NCBI RefSeq assembly: GCF_035953295.1
Contig: NZ_CP108370.1
Location: 3,129,001 to 3,193,000 of the forward strand
Direction of reading: 5' to 3'
Source: Streptomyces sp. NBC_01335
Lineage (GTDB): Bacteria > Actinomycetota > Actinomycetes > Streptomycetales > Streptomycetaceae
Length of the DNA: 64,000 nt
The notes beneath the pieces are model-generated. The model saw only the letters and a list, made by a program, of their open reading frames with translations. It was not told the DNA's origin and did no database searches. A program made the translations under genes and the position numbers. Below, one piece after another: positions 48,901 through 59,561 of this stretch. Position 1 is the stretch's first letter. Each line of letters begins with the position of its first letter.

Positions 48901-50594
48901 GACTTGCCTCCTGCGAGGAGCTTCTGCACGGCCGGGTCGGTGAGTCCCAGGAGGACGGCGGGCCAGAGTCCGGCGAGGACGGTGAGGGCGACGAGCGGGG
49001 TCCAGGCGGCGAACTCGTACGGGCGGACGTCGGCGATCTCCGCGGTGGTGGCCGCCTCGTCGGCGGTGAGCGTGGCCACCGCGGTCGCCGTGGTGCCCGT
49101 GGGGGCCTTGGTGCCCACGGGGGCCGCGGGCTCCTGATGCGTGGTGCCGAGGCCGGTGCCGCCGCTCGGGCGCGCGGGCGGTTCGCCCATGCAGACGCGG
49201 CGGACCACGACGAGCATGTACGCGGCGGTGAGCAGGGTGCCGAACGCGCCGAACGCCGTGAACGTCCAGAACGCGGGGCGGCTGAGGCCCCCGGCCGGGT
49301 CGAACGCGCCGAACAGGGTGAGCATCTCGCCCCAGAACCCGGCGAGGCCGGGGAGCCCGAGGGAGGCCACGGCGGCGAACGCGAGCAGGGCGCCGAGGCG
49401 GGGCGCGCGGCCGTAGAGGGCGGCACCGGTGGCCCCGGCGAGGGTGTCGAGGTCGGCGGTGCCGTGACGGTCCTTCACCGCGCCGACCAGGAAGAACAGC
49501 AGACCGGTGATGAGGCCGTGGGCGATGTTGGCGAAGAGCGCGCCGTTGACGCCGGTGGGGGTCATGGAGGCGATGCCGAGGAGCACGAAGCCCATGTGGC
49601 CGACGGAGGAGTACGCGATCAGGCGCTTGAGGTCGCCCTTGGCGCCGGGTCGGGCGAGGGCGAGGCAGGCGAGCGATCCGTAGACGATCCCGGCGACCGC
49701 GAGGGCGCCGAGGTACGGCGCGAAGGTGTGCATGCCCTCGGGGGCGACCGGCAGGAGCACCCGGACGAATCCGTACGTGCCCATCTTCAGCATCACGCCC
49801 GCCAGCAGCACCGAGCCGACCGTGGGGGCGGCGGTGTGCGCGTCGGGGAGCCAGCTGTGCAGCGGCCACATCGGGGTCTTCACCGCGAGCCCGATCCCGA
49901 TCGCCAGAACGGCGATGACCTGCACGGACGTGGAGAGCCCGCGGCCGTTGTCAGTGGCGAGTGCCACCATGTCGAACGTGCCGCCGCTCAGTCCCACGAG
50001 CAGCAGTCCGAGCAGCATGACCACGGAGCCCAGCACCGTGTAGAGGACGAATTTCGAGGCCGCGGCCTGCTTGCCCTCGCCGCCCCAGCGGGCGATGAGG
50101 AAGTACATCGGGATGAGGACCATCTCGAAGGCGAGGAAGAAGAGCAACAGGTCCAGCACGGCGAAGGTCGCCAGCGTGCCGGACTCCAGCAGCAGGATCA
50201 GGGCGACGAAGGCCTTCGGGGACGGGCCCGCGGGCATCTTGAAGTAGCTGTACAGCGCGCAGAGGAAGGTCAGGAGCGCGGTGAGCACGACCAGGGGGAG
50301 AGAGATGCCGTCGATGCCGAGGTGGATGCGGACGTCCAGTGCCGGGATCCAGCCGATGTCGGTGGTGGCCTGCATCGTCGACGCGTGGTCGCGGTCGAAG
50401 CCGGCCGCCAGCACCAGGGTGACGAGGAGGATCGCGCCGGTCACGGTCACACCGTGGCGGAGCACGGCCTGGTCGGGGTCACGGCCCTTCAGACCGGGCG
50501 GGGCGGGGAGCAGGGCGGCGACGGCGCCCACCAGCGGGCCGACGACGGCCAACGCCAGAAGGACCTGCATCACGGACGGGCTGATATCGATCAC
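48897..50594 (-). CDS. nuoM: NADH-quinone oxidoreductase subunit M
   Basis: A 565-residue antiporter-like subunit. It has LLFFLAFEMVLIPMYFLIA (conserved Glu), VKTPMWPLHSWLPDAHTAAP, LKMGTYGFVRVL and LKRLIAYSSVGHMGFVLLG. A disordered alanine/threonine loop precedes the last helix. GTG 50594 follows the nuoL stop after 3 bp. Confidence 0.95.
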   Translation of the reverse strand: MIDISPSVMQVLLALAVVGPLVGAVAALLPAPPGLKGRDPDQAVLRHGVTVTGAILLVTLVLAAGFDRDHASTMQATTDIGWIPALDVRIHLGIDGISLPLVVLTALLTFLCALYSYFKMPAGPSPKAFVALILLLESGTLATFAVLDLLLFFLAFEMVLIPMYFLIARWGGEGKQAAASKFVLYTVLGSVVMLLGLLLVGLSGGTFDMVALATDNGRGLSTSVQVIAVLAIGIGLAVKTPMWPLHSWLPDAHTAAPTVGSVLLAGVMLKMGTYGFVRVLLPVAPEGMHTFAPYLGALAVAGIVYGSLACLALARPGAKGDLKRLIAYSSVGHMGFVLLGIASMTPTGVNGALFANIAHGLITGLLFFLVGAVKDRHGTADLDTLAGATGAALYGRAPRLGALLAFAAVASLGLPGLAGFWGEMLTLFGAFDPAGGLSRPAFWTFTAFGAFGTLLTAAYMLVVVRRVCMGEPPARPSGGTGLGTTHQEPAAPVGTKAPTGTTATAVATLTADEAATTAEIADVRPYEFAAWTPLVALTVLAGLWPAVLLGLTDPAVQKLLAGGKS

Positions 50595-50597
50595 GGT

Positions 50598-52598
50598 TCA
50601 CGCCCCGGCGTTGACGTTGGCATAGACGACGACGGCGATCGTCAGGACGAGTGACCCGGCGAGCAGGGCGGAGACGTAGGTCTGCGCGTTGCCGGTCTGG
50701 GCGCGGCGGACGGCGGTGCCGAGCAGTCGTGCGGTGGTGCCCGAGCCGCGCACGTACGTGTCGACGACCTCGCGGTCCAGGAAGCGGACGAGGCGGGCGG
50801 CGGAGAGCACGGGGCGTACGAACAGCCGTGAGTACAGGGCGTCCAGGTGGAAACCGGCGGCCGCGGGGGCGTGCAGCGGGCCGAGCAGCAGGCGTCCGGG
50901 GTCGGCCGGGTCGGCGGCGTCCGCGACGTCGCCGTAGACGGCGGCGTGGGCGGTGATGGCCTCGGCCTCCACCAGGGCGGGTTCGGCCTGCGGGTGGGCG
51001 GTGACGGCGCCGAGGGGGTGGACCGCGGCGTGCGCGGTGGTGTGCCGCCATGCCGCGTAGGTGACGAGTCCGCCGATGACTCCGACGCCCGTGGAGAGCA
51101 CGGCGGTGGTCAGTGTCGGGGTGAGGCGGTGTCCGTCGAACCAGTCGCCGATCACCCCGACGGTCAGGCCGAAGCCGAGGGTGGGGACGGCCAGCACCCA
51201 GAGCACGGAGGTCATCGCGGCGGGCTGCCTGCCGTGGTCCGGCACGGCGGGGCCGCGGCCCCGGAAGGTGAGCAGCCAGAGCCGCATGGCGTACCCGGCG
51301 GTGAGCACGGCGGCCAGCAGCCCGGCGATCAGGATCGTCCAGCCGGCGGCGGCCGGGGCGACGTGGCGGTCGCCGAGGGCGGTGTGCTCGGCGGCGACGA
51401 GGACGGCTTCCTTGGAGAAGAAGCCGGCGAACGGCGGGATGGCGGCCAGCGCCAGCAGGGCGACGGTCATCGTCCAGTAGGCGTCGGGGATGCGCTTGGC
51501 CAGGCCGCCCATGCGGGACATGGCGGCGAGCGAGTTGGTGCCGGTGGCGTGGATGACGACCCCGGCGGCGAGGAAGAGGACGGCCTTGAAGGCACCGTGC
51601 GACAGGAGGTGGAAGACGGCGGCCCCACGGTCGCCGACGGCCAGCGCCCCGGCCATGTAGCCGAGCTGGCCGAGGGTCGAGTAGGCGAGGACGCGTTTGA
51701 TGTCGTCCTGCGCCAGCGCGGCCAGCCCGGAGCCGACCATCGTGAGGGCGGCCATCACGGAGAGGACGACCAGGGCGGCGCCGGAGGCGGCGAAGACGGG
51801 CAGCAGCCGGGCCACGAAGTAGATTCCGGCGGCCACCATCGTCGCGGCGTGGATCAGCGCGGAGACGGGCGTCGGGCCGGCCATCGCGTCGGGCAGCCAG
51901 GTGTGCAGCGGGAACTGCGCGGACTTGCCCGCCACCCCGGCGAGCAGCAGCAGCGCGATGAGGGTGGGGTGGTCGAGGCCGCCGCCCGCGACCGCGCCGA
52001 GGACGCCGGTGATGCGGAAGGTGCCGGTGTCGGCGGCGAGCGCGAAGAGGCCGATCAGGAAGGGGACGTCGCCGAGCTTGGTGACCAGGAACGCCTTGAG
52101 GGAGGCGGCGCGCGCCTCGGGCGTCTCCCAGTAGTGGCCGACGAGGAAGTACGAGCAGATGCCCATGACCTCCCAGCCGACCAGCAGCACCATCAGGTCG
52201 CCGGAGTAGACGACGAGCAGCATCGCGGAGGTGAAGAGGGAGACGAGCGCCGCGTAGGAGGGGTAGCGGGGGTCGTCGCGGAGGTACGCGAGCGAGTAGA
52301 CCTGCACGCAGGTCGCGACGAGCCCGACGAGCACGGCGACGAGCACCGCGAAGCCGTCCAGGTGGAGGGCGAGGTCGATCGGCACCGAGCCGGTGGGCGT
52401 CAGCCGGGTCGCGGCGTCGATGGCCCGGCCGCCGCCCTGGTCGGCGGCGACGACCACGGCGAGGACGGCCGCGGCGAGCACCGGGAGGACGGCGAGCGGC
52501 CGGACGAACCCGGGGGCGGTGCGGCCGAGCAGCAGCCCGCCGACGGCCCCCAGGAAGGGCAGCAGGGGGACGAGGACGGCGAGGGTCGTGGTGGTCAC
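50598..52598 (-). CDS. nuoL: NADH-quinone oxidoreductase subunit L
   Basis: A 666-residue antiporter-like subunit with the long lateral helix. Motifs are [57 protein letters not shown] and [20 protein letters not shown] 52598 overlaps the nuoK stop. Proton-pathway residues look intact, so it could pump. Confidence 0.95.
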   Translation of the reverse strand: MTTTTLAVLVPLLPFLGAVGGLLLGRTAPGFVRPLAVLPVLAAAVLAVVVAADQGGGRAIDAATRLTPTGSVPIDLALHLDGFAVLVAVLVGLVATCVQVYSLAYLRDDPRYPSYAALVSLFTSAMLLVVYSGDLMVLLVGWEVMGICSYFLVGHYWETPEARAASLKAFLVTKLGDVPFLIGLFALAADTGTFRITGVLGAVAGGGLDHPTLIALLLLAGVAGKSAQFPLHTWLPDAMAGPTPVSALIHAATMVAAGIYFVARLLPVFAASGAALVVLSVMAALTMVGSGLAALAQDDIKRVLAYSTLGQLGYMAGALAVGDRGAAVFHLLSHGAFKAVLFLAAGVVIHATGTNSLAAMSRMGGLAKRIPDAYWTMTVALLALAAIPPFAGFFSKEAVLVAAEHTALGDRHVAPAAAGWTILIAGLLAAVLTAGYAMRLWLLTFRGRGPAVPDHGRQPAAMTSVLWVLAVPTLGFGLTVGVIGDWFDGHRLTPTLTTAVLSTGVGVIGGLVTYAAWRHTTAHAAVHPLGAVTAHPQAEPALVEAEAITAHAAVYGDVADAADPADPGRLLLGPLHAPAAAGFHLDALYSRLFVRPVLSAARLVRFLDREVVDTYVRGSGTTARLLGTAVRRAQTGNAQTYVSALLAGSLVLTIAVVVYANVNAGA

Positions 52599-53029
52599 GC
52601 GGTGGCCTCTGTCTTCCTTGCCTTCCCCGCCGGGGCGGCCGGGTCTTCGGTGGCGCCGGGGGCGCCCTCGCCGAGGGGTTCGCCGTCGCCGGTCCACTCG
52701 TCGGGGAGGGCCTCGGCGGCGTCGGTCTCGGCGGTGTCGCGGAGCCGGTCGATGTCGGAGGAGCCGCGGTTGCGGTACACGGCGAGCACGATCGCCAGGC
52801 CGATGCCGATCTCGGCCGCGGCGATGGCGATGGTGAAGAGGGTGAGGGCCTGGCCGGCGTGGAAGGCGTCGCGGAGCCAGACGTCGAAGGCGACCAGGTT
52901 GAGGTTGACGGCGTTGAGCATCAGCTCGACGGACATCAGGACCAGGATCGCGTTGCGGCGGGCGAGCACGCCGTAGACGCCCACGCAGAAGAGGAGGACG
53001 GCGAGCACGGCGGGATAGGCGAGGTGCAT
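52595..53029 (-). CDS. nuoK: NADH-quinone oxidoreductase subunit K, extended
   Basis: A 144-residue NuoK; the family is usually about 100. Three helices carry the conserved glutamates ([38 protein letters not shown]). An acidic disordered tail of about 50 residues ([19 protein letters not shown]...) follows. ATG 53029 overlaps the nuoJ stop by one base. Confidence 0.94.
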   Translation of the reverse strand: MHLAYPAVLAVLLFCVGVYGVLARRNAILVLMSVELMLNAVNLNLVAFDVWLRDAFHAGQALTLFTIAIAAAEIGIGLAIVLAVYRNRGSSDIDRLRDTAETDAAEALPDEWTGDGEPLGEGAPGATEDPAAPAGKARKTEATA

Positions 53030-53760
53030 CAGCTCGTCCCTTCTTCCCGGGCGTCGGGGGCTTCCGGGGCGGTGGACGCGGCCTCGCCTCCGGCGCGGGC
53101 CCGCCCGGTGGCGGCGGGCGTGCGGCGGTCGGGCTCGCTGCTTCCCGGCTTGCGGCTCCCGGCTGTACGGCTTTGGGGCGTACGGGCGCCGGGGAGTGCG
53201 CCGCGTGTCTCCGGGTCCCGGCGGGACAGCACGATCGCTCCCACCAAGGCGGCGAGCAGCAGCACGGAGAGCGCCTCGAACGGCAGCACCCAGTGGCGGA
53301 AGAGGAAGGTTCCGGTGACGGCGGTGGAGCCCTGGGCGGGCCCGTCGAGCCCGATCCAGGTGGTGCGGAAGGCGTCCACGACGACCCAGACGAGGGCCGC
53401 CGCCGCGGCGGCGGCCACGCCGAGCGCGACCCACCGGTTCTCCGAGTCGGCGTCCGGCGACCGGCCGATCGGGGCTCTGGTGAGCATCAGGCCGAAGAGG
53501 AGGAGGACCACGACGGAGCCGACGTAGATGAGCACCTGGACCCAGGCGATGAACTCCGCCGTGAGCAGGAGGTACTCGACCGCCAGGCCGCCGAGCGTGA
53601 CGACGAGCCAGAGCGCGGCGTGCACCAGCTGACGGGTGGTGACGGAGACGAGGGCCGCTCCGAGGGTGACCAGGCCGACCAGCACGAACGCGATCTCGAC
53701 GCCGGACGGGGAGAGGAAGCCGGGGTGGGCCGCCGCGCTCGCGGCGAGTGCGGGCATCAT
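53029..53760 (-). CDS. nuoJ: NADH-quinone oxidoreductase subunit J, extended
   Basis: A 243-residue NuoJ with five helices ([37 protein letters not shown], then [13 protein letters not shown]). The YVG segment beside the pi-bulge is typical. About 60 C-terminal residues are a disordered R/P/E-rich tail. The ATG-ATG start at 53760 follows AGGAGG and overlaps the nuoI stop. Confidence 0.94.
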   Translation of the reverse strand: MMPALAASAAAHPGFLSPSGVEIAFVLVGLVTLGAALVSVTTRQLVHAALWLVVTLGGLAVEYLLLTAEFIAWVQVLIYVGSVVVLLLFGLMLTRAPIGRSPDADSENRWVALGVAAAAAAALVWVVVDAFRTTWIGLDGPAQGSTAVTGTFLFRHWVLPFEALSVLLLAALVGAIVLSRRDPETRGALPGARTPQSRTAGSRKPGSSEPDRRTPAATGRARAGGEAASTAPEAPDAREEGTS

Positions 53761-54395
53761 GCCGGGCCCTCCTGATCGTCCTGCTGTGCCGCCTGCTCCG
53801 CCTGCGGCGCCTGTGCTGCCTGTTCCCCCTGGACGCGCCGGGCCTCCTGCTCCGCCTGCTCCTCCTGGGCGCGCTGGGCTTCGAGCTTCTCCGCCGTCTT
53901 GCGGGCGGCGGCGATCTCCTTCGGCTCCTCGGCACCCGGGTCGAGCGCGGGCGGCTCCGGCACGGTCCACATCCAGTCGCGCAGCTTGTCGCGCTCGTGG
54001 GTGAGGTCGCGGATGTCCGTCTCGGCGTACTCGAACTCCGGCGACCAGAAGAGGGCGTCGAAGGGGCAGACCTCGATGCAGATACCGCAGTACATGCAGA
54101 GGGAGAAGTCGATGGCGAAGCGGTCGAGGACGTTGCGGGAGCGCTCGCGTCCGCCGGGGGCGGCGGGCGGACTCGTCTCCTTGTGCGAGTCGATGTAGAT
54201 GCACCAGTCGGGGCACTCGCGGGCGCAGAGCATGCAGACCGTGCAGTTCTCCTCGAACAGCCCGATGACGCCCCGGGAGCGCGGCGGGAGTTCGGGCTGC
54301 GCGTCCGGGTACTGCGCGGTGACCGTCCGCCTGGTCATGGTCCGCAGGGTGACGGCGAGGCCCTTGGCCAGGCCGGAGCCGGGGATCGGAGGCAC
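53757..54395 (-). CDS. nuoI: NADH-quinone oxidoreductase subunit I (2x[4Fe-4S])
   Basis: A 212-residue NuoI. Two CxxCxxCxxxCP clusters are present: [12 protein letters not shown] and [12 protein letters not shown], the [4Fe-4S] carriers feeding NuoB. The N-terminus has the [19 protein letters not shown] amphipathic segment. A coiled, glutamine/glutamate-rich tail of about 60 residues ([19 protein letters not shown]) is unusual. GTG 54395 overlaps the nuoH stop by one base. Confidence 0.95.
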   Translation of the reverse strand: MPPIPGSGLAKGLAVTLRTMTRRTVTAQYPDAQPELPPRSRGVIGLFEENCTVCMLCARECPDWCIYIDSHKETSPPAAPGGRERSRNVLDRFAIDFSLCMYCGICIEVCPFDALFWSPEFEYAETDIRDLTHERDKLRDWMWTVPEPPALDPGAEEPKEIAAARKTAEKLEAQRAQEEQAEQEARRVQGEQAAQAPQAEQAAQQDDQEGPA

Positions 54396-55363
54396 TAGTT
54401 GATCGCCACCTTCACGATGCCGGTGAGCGCGATCTGCGCGAGGGCGAGCGGGATGAGCGTGGTCCAGGCGAGCTTCTGGAGCTGGTCCTCGCGCAGGCGC
54501 GGGAAGGTGACCCGCAGCCAGATGACGACGAACGCGAGGATCGCCGTCTTCACCAGGGTCCAGAGCCAGCCGAGGCTCTCCCCGCCGAACGGGCTGTGCC
54601 AGCCGCCGAGGAAGAGCACGGTGGTCAGACCGCACAGGACGACGATCCCGGCGTACTCGGCGAGCAGGAAGAGCGCGAAGCGCAGTCCGGTGTACTCGGT
54701 GTACGCGCCGAAGATGATCTCCGAGTCGGCCACCGGCATGTCGAAGGGGGGACGCTGGAGTTCGGCGAGCCCGGCGACGAAGAAGATCAGGCCGCCGGTG
54801 ATCTGCCAGGGCAGCCACCACCACTCGAACGCGTCCACGATCCCGGGCAGCGACACCGTCCCTGCCGCCATCGCCACGGAGGCGGCGGCGAGCAGCATCG
54901 GCAGTTCGTACGCGAGGAGCTGGGCGGCGGTACGGAGCCCGCCGAGCAGGGAGAACTTGTTGGCGGAGGCCCACCCGGCCATCAGCGAGCCCAGGACGCC
55001 GATCCCCATGACGGCGAGCACGAAGAAGATCCCCGCGTCGACCGTCTGGCCGACCGCGCCCTCCTGGGGCCCGACCGGGATGACGAGCACCACCAGCAGG
55101 TACGGCAGCAGCGCCACGGCGGGCGCGAGCTGGAAGACGCGGCGGTCGGCGTCGGCCGGGACCACGTCCTCCTTCTGCGCGAACTTGACCCCGTCCGCGA
55201 CGAGCTGCGCCCAGCCGTGGAACCCGCCCGCGTACATGGGGCCCAGGCGGCCCTGCATGTGCGCCATCACCTTGTGCTCGGTCTGGCCGACGACGAGCGG
55301 GAAGACCAGGAAGACGACGAAGACGATGAGGAGCCGGAGGGCGACGTCGAGTACGTCGTTCAC
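54395..55363 (-). CDS. nuoH: NADH-quinone oxidoreductase subunit H
   Basis: A 322-residue NuoH forming the quinone chamber. It has [40 protein letters not shown] and [20 protein letters not shown], then [18 protein letters not shown]. The loop reads PVADSE where many homologues have PEAESE, so one acidic residue is replaced by Val. GTG 55363 overlaps the nuoC stop. Confidence 0.95.
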   Translation of the reverse strand: MNDVLDVALRLLIVFVVFLVFPLVVGQTEHKVMAHMQGRLGPMYAGGFHGWAQLVADGVKFAQKEDVVPADADRRVFQLAPAVALLPYLLVVLVIPVGPQEGAVGQTVDAGIFFVLAVMGIGVLGSLMAGWASANKFSLLGGLRTAAQLLAYELPMLLAAASVAMAAGTVSLPGIVDAFEWWWLPWQITGGLIFFVAGLAELQRPPFDMPVADSEIIFGAYTEYTGLRFALFLLAEYAGIVVLCGLTTVLFLGGWHSPFGGESLGWLWTLVKTAILAFVVIWLRVTFPRLREDQLQKLAWTTLIPLALAQIALTGIVKVAIN

Positions 55364-56745
55364 GCGGTATCGCCTCCGGAGGAACGGTGATCGGGGTCTT
55401 CGGGCACGTCGGGGGTCACTTCGGGACTCTCGGGTTCTGCGGGCTCCGCCGGTTCCGCCGGTTCTGCCGGTTCTGCCGGTTCTGCCGGTTCTGCCGGTTC
55501 TGCCGGTTCCGCCGGTTTCACGGACGGGGGTTCCGGCTCGGCGTCAGCCTTCGCGTCGGTCCCCGGCTCGGGCTTCGCCTCCGGGGCAGGCTCGGGCTTC
55601 GCCGCGCCCGTCCCGTCGTCGAACGCCGGGCGGGCGTGGTGCCAGGGGGCGTCCGCGCTTTGGGCCGTCCGGCGGGGAGCCGGGCTCTGCGGGGCGCCGG
55701 AGCCCGTCGCCGGGCCGGTCCGCCCGGAGGCCGCCGTGTCCGTCGCGGGGGTCTCCGTACCCGTACCGTCCGGGGTGCTCTCCGCGCGCTGGCTGGCTGA
55801 GCCGGCCGAGACGCTGCGGGACCTGCGCGCGGGGCGTGCGGCCGGTGCCCCCTCGGTCGGCGTCGCCGCGTCCGGGGTCTTCGCGTCCGGGGCCTCCGGG
55901 GCCGGGGTGTCCGGTCCGGCCGGTGCTGCTGCCGTCGGGGGCGCGGGCGGTGGGGCGGGCGTGGTGCGCTGTCCCGCCGAGCCCTCGGTGACGCTGCGGG
56001 CGCGGCGCACCGGTCGCTCCCCGGCACCGGCAGCAGCACCGGCGGCGCCTGCGCGGGCGCCCCGCGCGGGGCGGGCCGGGGCGGGCGGCAGCTGGCCCTT
56101 GAGCGGGCCCCACTCGTTCGGGTCGGGTACGCCCGGCGGGAGCATGGTGCGGCGCTTGGGCCCGCCGTGCTCGGATTCGCCGGGCTCCTTGGCACCGGGC
56201 CACGCCTTGGCGACCCGGGCCGCGAGGACGAAGTCCTTGCGCAGCGGGTGGCCCTCGAAGCCTTCGGGCAGCAGCAGGGGCACCAGGTGCGGGTGGCCCT
56301 CGAAGCGGATGCCGAACATCTCGTGGGTCTCGCGCTCGTGCCAGGCGGCGCCCGCGTAGACGGCGATCGCGCTGGGCAGCACGGCCGACCCGTGCGGGAC
56401 GGTCGTACGGACCAGCAGCCGCCGGACCGTGCCGGTGGAGAGCGCGGCCACGTGGGCACCGACCTGGAAGCCGGTGCCCGGTTCGTCGACGGCGCTCAGC
56501 CAGTCGAAGTAGGTGCAGCCGAGCCGGTCGCGCACGGTTTCCAGCGCGGCGGTCCAGGTGTCGGCGGGTACGTCCACGGTGAGCAGGTCGTACGCGTACG
56601 CGGCGGTCGCCCCCTCGCCGAAGAGCCCGGTGACGGCCTCGGCGACGGCGGCCGCGTCGGCGTCGAGCAGCCGGTCGTACAGACGCGCGGAGGTCTCAGG
56701 AGTCCCGGAGGTCCCGGAGGTCCCCGCGTTCTCGGAGGCGTTCAC
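55360..56745 (-). CDS. nuoC: NADH-quinone oxidoreductase subunit C with long disordered tail
   Basis: A 461-residue protein. Residues about 45-215 are the NuoC (30-kDa) domain: [64 protein letters not shown] and HPLRKDF. The remaining about 245 residues are proline/alanine/glutamate-rich. They contain two copies of an RRxRSVxxGSAxQR motif and about ten EPA triplets. No NuoD domain is fused here. GTG 56745 overlaps the nuoB stop. Confidence 0.92.
   Translation of the reverse strand: MNASENAGTSGTSGTPETSARLYDRLLDADAAAVAEAVTGLFGEGATAAYAYDLLTVDVPADTWTAALETVRDRLGCTYFDWLSAVDEPGTGFQVGAHVAALSTGTVRRLLVRTTVPHGSAVLPSAIAVYAGAAWHERETHEMFGIRFEGHPHLVPLLLPEGFEGHPLRKDFVLAARVAKAWPGAKEPGESEHGGPKRRTMLPPGVPDPNEWGPLKGQLPPAPARPARGARAGAAGAAAGAGERPVRRARSVTEGSAGQRTTPAPPPAPPTAAAPAGPDTPAPEAPDAKTPDAATPTEGAPAARPARRSRSVSAGSASQRAESTPDGTGTETPATDTAASGRTGPATGSGAPQSPAPRRTAQSADAPWHHARPAFDDGTGAAKPEPAPEAKPEPGTDAKADAEPEPPSVKPAEPAEPAEPAEPAEPAEPAEPAEPAEPESPEVTPDVPEDPDHRSSGGDTA
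55448..55519 (-). repeat. Eight 9-bp tandem repeats in nuoC
   Basis: GCCGGTTCT-type units start every 9 bp from 55448 to 55511 (plus-strand reading) and encode EPA repeats in NuoC. Copy number can vary without a frameshift. Confidence 0.9.
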
Positions 56746-57419
56746 CGCGTCCCCTCCTCCGGCTCGGCCGGGGCCGCCGGCTCGGCCGGGGCCGCGACGA
56801 GCCCGCTGGTCAGCGCGGCGGTCGAGGGCCGGGCGGCGGGGTTCGTCGCGTAACGCTCCGCCAGGGACTCGCGGGCGATCCGGTCCTGGAGCTTGAGGAT
56901 GCCCTGGAGCAGCGCCTCGGGCCGGGGCGGGCAGCCGGGTACGTACACGTCGACGGGGATGATCTGGTCGACGCCCTTCGTGACGGAGTACGAGTCCCAG
57001 TACGGGCCGCCGCAGTTGGAGCAGGCGCCGAAGGAGATCACGTACTTCGGCTCGGGCATCTGCTCGTACAGCCGCTTCACGGCCGGGGCCATCTTGTCCG
57101 TCACCGTGCCGGAGACGACCATCAGGTCGGCCTGGCGCGGGCCCGGGGCGAAGGGGATCACGCCGAGCCGCATGAAGTCGTGCCGGGACATGGAGGCGGC
57201 GATGAACTCGATGGCGCAGCAGGCCAGGCCGAAGTTGAAGACCCAGAGGCTGTAGCGGCGGCCCCAGTTCAGGACCACCTTCATCGGTTCCGGCGCGAGG
57301 CGGGACAGTACGCCGAGCCGTTGGGGCTCCGGCAGCGGGACCGGCCCGGGGCCGGTCACCGCCTCCTGCGTTCCGGTCGCGGGCTGCGGCTCGGGGGTCG
57401 GCCGGCTCGTCACGCCCAT
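56742..57419 (-). CDS. nuoB: NADH-quinone oxidoreductase subunit B (N2 cluster)
   Basis: A 225-residue NuoB. The N2 cluster ligands are present: [11 protein letters not shown] (adjacent cysteines), [14 protein letters not shown] and [17 protein letters not shown]- and C-terminal extensions are proline/alanine-rich. ATG 57419 overlaps nuoA by 10 bp; GTG 57413 would give a 4-bp overlap instead. Confidence 0.95.
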   Translation of the reverse strand: MGVTSRPTPEPQPATGTQEAVTGPGPVPLPEPQRLGVLSRLAPEPMKVVLNWGRRYSLWVFNFGLACCAIEFIAASMSRHDFMRLGVIPFAPGPRQADLMVVSGTVTDKMAPAVKRLYEQMPEPKYVISFGACSNCGGPYWDSYSVTKGVDQIIPVDVYVPGCPPRPEALLQGILKLQDRIARESLAERYATNPAARPSTAALTSGLVAAPAEPAAPAEPEEGTR

Positions 57420-57820
57420 GTGAGGACGCCCTTCTTCCATGCGTAGAGCAGTCCCACGGCGAGGAAGCCGAGGAAGACGAACATTTCCACCAGGGTGGTC
57501 GCGCCGAATCCGGGCGCGGCGAACACGGTCGCCCAGGGGAAGAGGAAGACCGAGTCGACGGCGAAGATCACGTAGAGGAAGGCGTAGACGTAGTAGCGGA
57601 CCTGGGTGTGCGCCCAGCCCTCCCCCACGGGATCCACGCCGCACTCGTAGGTGAGGAGTTTCTCGGGCGTCGGCACCACGGGCCTGAGCAGGCGTCCCGC
57701 CCCGAAGGCGGCGGCGACGAAGAGCACGCCGACGACGGCGAGCAGTCCGACCACCGAGTAGCTGTGGAAGTAATCCGACGCGAGAACGGTCGGCTCCGGC
57801 AGTTCCGGTACGTCCGCCAC
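57410..57820 (-). CDS. nuoA: NADH-quinone oxidoreductase subunit A
   Basis: A 136-residue three-helix NuoA, first gene of the operon. It has [20 protein letters not shown] (the conserved loop with Cys), [20 protein letters not shown] and FPWATVF. GTG 57820 is the start. Ten nuo genes follow head to tail with overlaps or gaps of only a few bases. Confidence 0.95.
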   Translation of the reverse strand: MADVPELPEPTVLASDYFHSYSVVGLLAVVGVLFVAAAFGAGRLLRPVVPTPEKLLTYECGVDPVGEGWAHTQVRYYVYAFLYVIFAVDSVFLFPWATVFAAPGFGATTLVEMFVFLGFLAVGLLYAWKKGVLTWA

Positions 57821-57867
57821 GTCCGTTCCTCGCTCCCTCGAACCGTTCGACGATCTGTACGCACGGG

Positions 57868-57895
57868 AGTCTAGGCCCTGTTAAAGAGACGGTAA
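57868..57895 (-). promoter_or_regulatory. Candidate promoter of the nuo operon
   Basis: On the minus strand TTACCG (57895-57890), 16 bp and TAGACT (57873-57868) lie 48 bp before nuoA, in the divergent gap with the first sensor kinase. Confidence 0.5.
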
Positions 57896-58047
57896 GCAGC
57901 CGCGTCCCGGGCGGGGACGGGGCGAGGGGCGCGGCGGAGCGCGGGGCGGGGGTGCGCGGCGGGGCGGGCGGGGTGGGGTTATCCCCACTTCTTCGCACCC
58001 ACGAGCCCCATGGCGTGCGCGGGGGTCGGACCGGCAGGCTGGGACGC

Positions 58048-59265
58048 ATGACGACGAGCCCCTCCGAGCCCCCCGCCGAGAGCCCTGCCGAGAGACTCTC
58101 CGAGCCGGACGACCCCCGGCCGCCCCGCCCGCGCCCGGCCCTCGACGCATGGACGTGGAAGGAGATCGCCCATCTGCTGGCGAACCTGCCGACCACGATC
58201 ATCGGCTTCGTCTACGCGATCGTGCTGGTCAGCGTCGGTGCCGGGCTCTCCGTCACGGTGATCGGGCTGCCGCTGCTCGCGCTCGGCATCCAGGGTTCGC
58301 GCGGGCTGGGCCGGTTCGAGCGCGCGCGGGCCCGCACCCTGCTCGGGGTCCATGTCGGGGAGCCGGGTGCGATCGCGCGGACCCGCCGCGAGAAGGGGTT
58401 CTTCGCCTGGCTCTGGTCGGGTCTCGGCGACCGGGTGGGCTGGCGGGCGCTGCTGTATTCGTTCATCCGACTGCCGTGGGGCGTGGTGACGTTCACCGTG
58501 ACGCTGGTGGGGCTCTTCGTCCTCTGGCCCGTGCTGCCCTATGTGACGCGGGCGCTCGCCAACGTGGACCGCGCGATGGTGCGGACGCTGCTGGCGCCCT
58601 CGGACGAGCTGGAGCGGCGGATCGCCGAGCTGGAGTCGGACCGGGGTGTGGTGGTGGACACGGCGGCGGCCGATCTCCGGCGGATCGAACGCGATCTGCA
58701 CGACGGCGCCCAGGCCCGGCTGGTGGCGCTCGCCATGGACCTCGGGCTGGCGAAGGAGAAGCTCAACCACGATCCGGAGGCCGCCGCCCGCATGGTCGAC
58801 GAGGCGCACGGCGAGGTGAAGGTCGCTCTCCAGGAGCTCCGCGACCTCGCCCGGGGCATCCATCCCGCCGTCCTCACCGACCGGGGCCTGGACGCGGCCC
58901 TCTCCTCGATCGCCTCGCGATGCACGGTGCCCGTCACGGTCGGCGTCGAGCTGCCGGGCCGCCCGGCCCAGGCGATCGAGGGCATCGCCTACTTCACCGT
59001 CTCGGAGCTCCTCCAGAACGTCAGCAAGCACAGCCGCGCGCGCTCGGCCGCCGTGGACGTGTGGCGCGCGGGCGACCGCCTGATGCTCCGGGTACGGGAC
59101 GACGGGCAGGGCGGGGCGCGGACCGGCGGCGGCACGGGGCTGGCCGGTCTGGCGGAGCGGCTGGGCGCGGTGGACGGTCTGCTGGTGGTGGAGTCGCCGG
59201 AGGGCGGCCCGACCTCGGTGACCGCCGAGCTGCCGTGGCGCGACGGCGCGGCCGGCCCGGGCTGA
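58048..59265 (+). CDS. Sensor histidine kinase (HisKA_3, membrane sensor), paralogue 1
   Basis: A 405-residue kinase. After a proline-rich start, a four-helix membrane sensor domain follows ([53 protein letters not shown]). The DHp domain has [15 protein letters not shown] with predicted phospho-acceptor H218. The HATPase has [12 protein letters not shown] (N box), VRDDGQGGA (G1) and [11 protein letters not shown] (G2). It is divergent from nuoA and followed by a paralogue with nearly the same DHp. ATG 58048 lacks a clear ribosome binding site. Confidence 0.9.
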   Translation: MTTSPSEPPAESPAERLSEPDDPRPPRPRPALDAWTWKEIAHLLANLPTTIIGFVYAIVLVSVGAGLSVTVIGLPLLALGIQGSRGLGRFERARARTLLGVHVGEPGAIARTRREKGFFAWLWSGLGDRVGWRALLYSFIRLPWGVVTFTVTLVGLFVLWPVLPYVTRALANVDRAMVRTLLAPSDELERRIAELESDRGVVVDTAAADLRRIERDLHDGAQARLVALAMDLGLAKEKLNHDPEAAARMVDEAHGEVKVALQELRDLARGIHPAVLTDRGLDAALSSIASRCTVPVTVGVELPGRPAQAIEGIAYFTVSELLQNVSKHSRARSAAVDVWRAGDRLMLRVRDDGQGGARTGGGTGLAGLAERLGAVDGLLVVESPEGGPTSVTAELPWRDGAAGPG

Positions 59266-59561
59266 CACCACCGGAAGCGGAAGGCCGGAAACGGCGCGGA
59301 GGGCCGGGGCGCGTGCGCTCCGGCCCTCCGCCGTACGCACGGCGCGCGCGCCGGGGTGGGGGTAACCCCCCACCGGATACGGAGACCGCCCTCATGGTGC
59401 GGAGCGCCCGTACGGAAGAGGCTGGAGTCCTCGGCTGGGAAGCCGCGCGCGGGCCGTGACCACGGGTCCCGCGAGAACGGCACGTGAGGAACGGCCCGTC
59501 GACGGGCTCACCCATCGGGCTCACCCATGGGCTCACCGGAGAACGGAAACGGACGGCAGCA

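Noticed and set aside
47146-50654. Long plus-strand open frames opposite nuoN and nuoM.
   Set aside because: Glycine/arginine/glutamate-rich shadows of the Nuo genes without a start site or domain.
55360-56745. Possible NuoC-NuoD fusion because NuoC is so long.
   Set aside because: The extra region is disordered and lacks every NuoD landmark.
59505-59540. Three GGGCTCACC repeats before the second kinase, considered as a CRISPR or binding array.
   Set aside because: Too short, unequal and within a simple leader; no CRISPR-like spacing.
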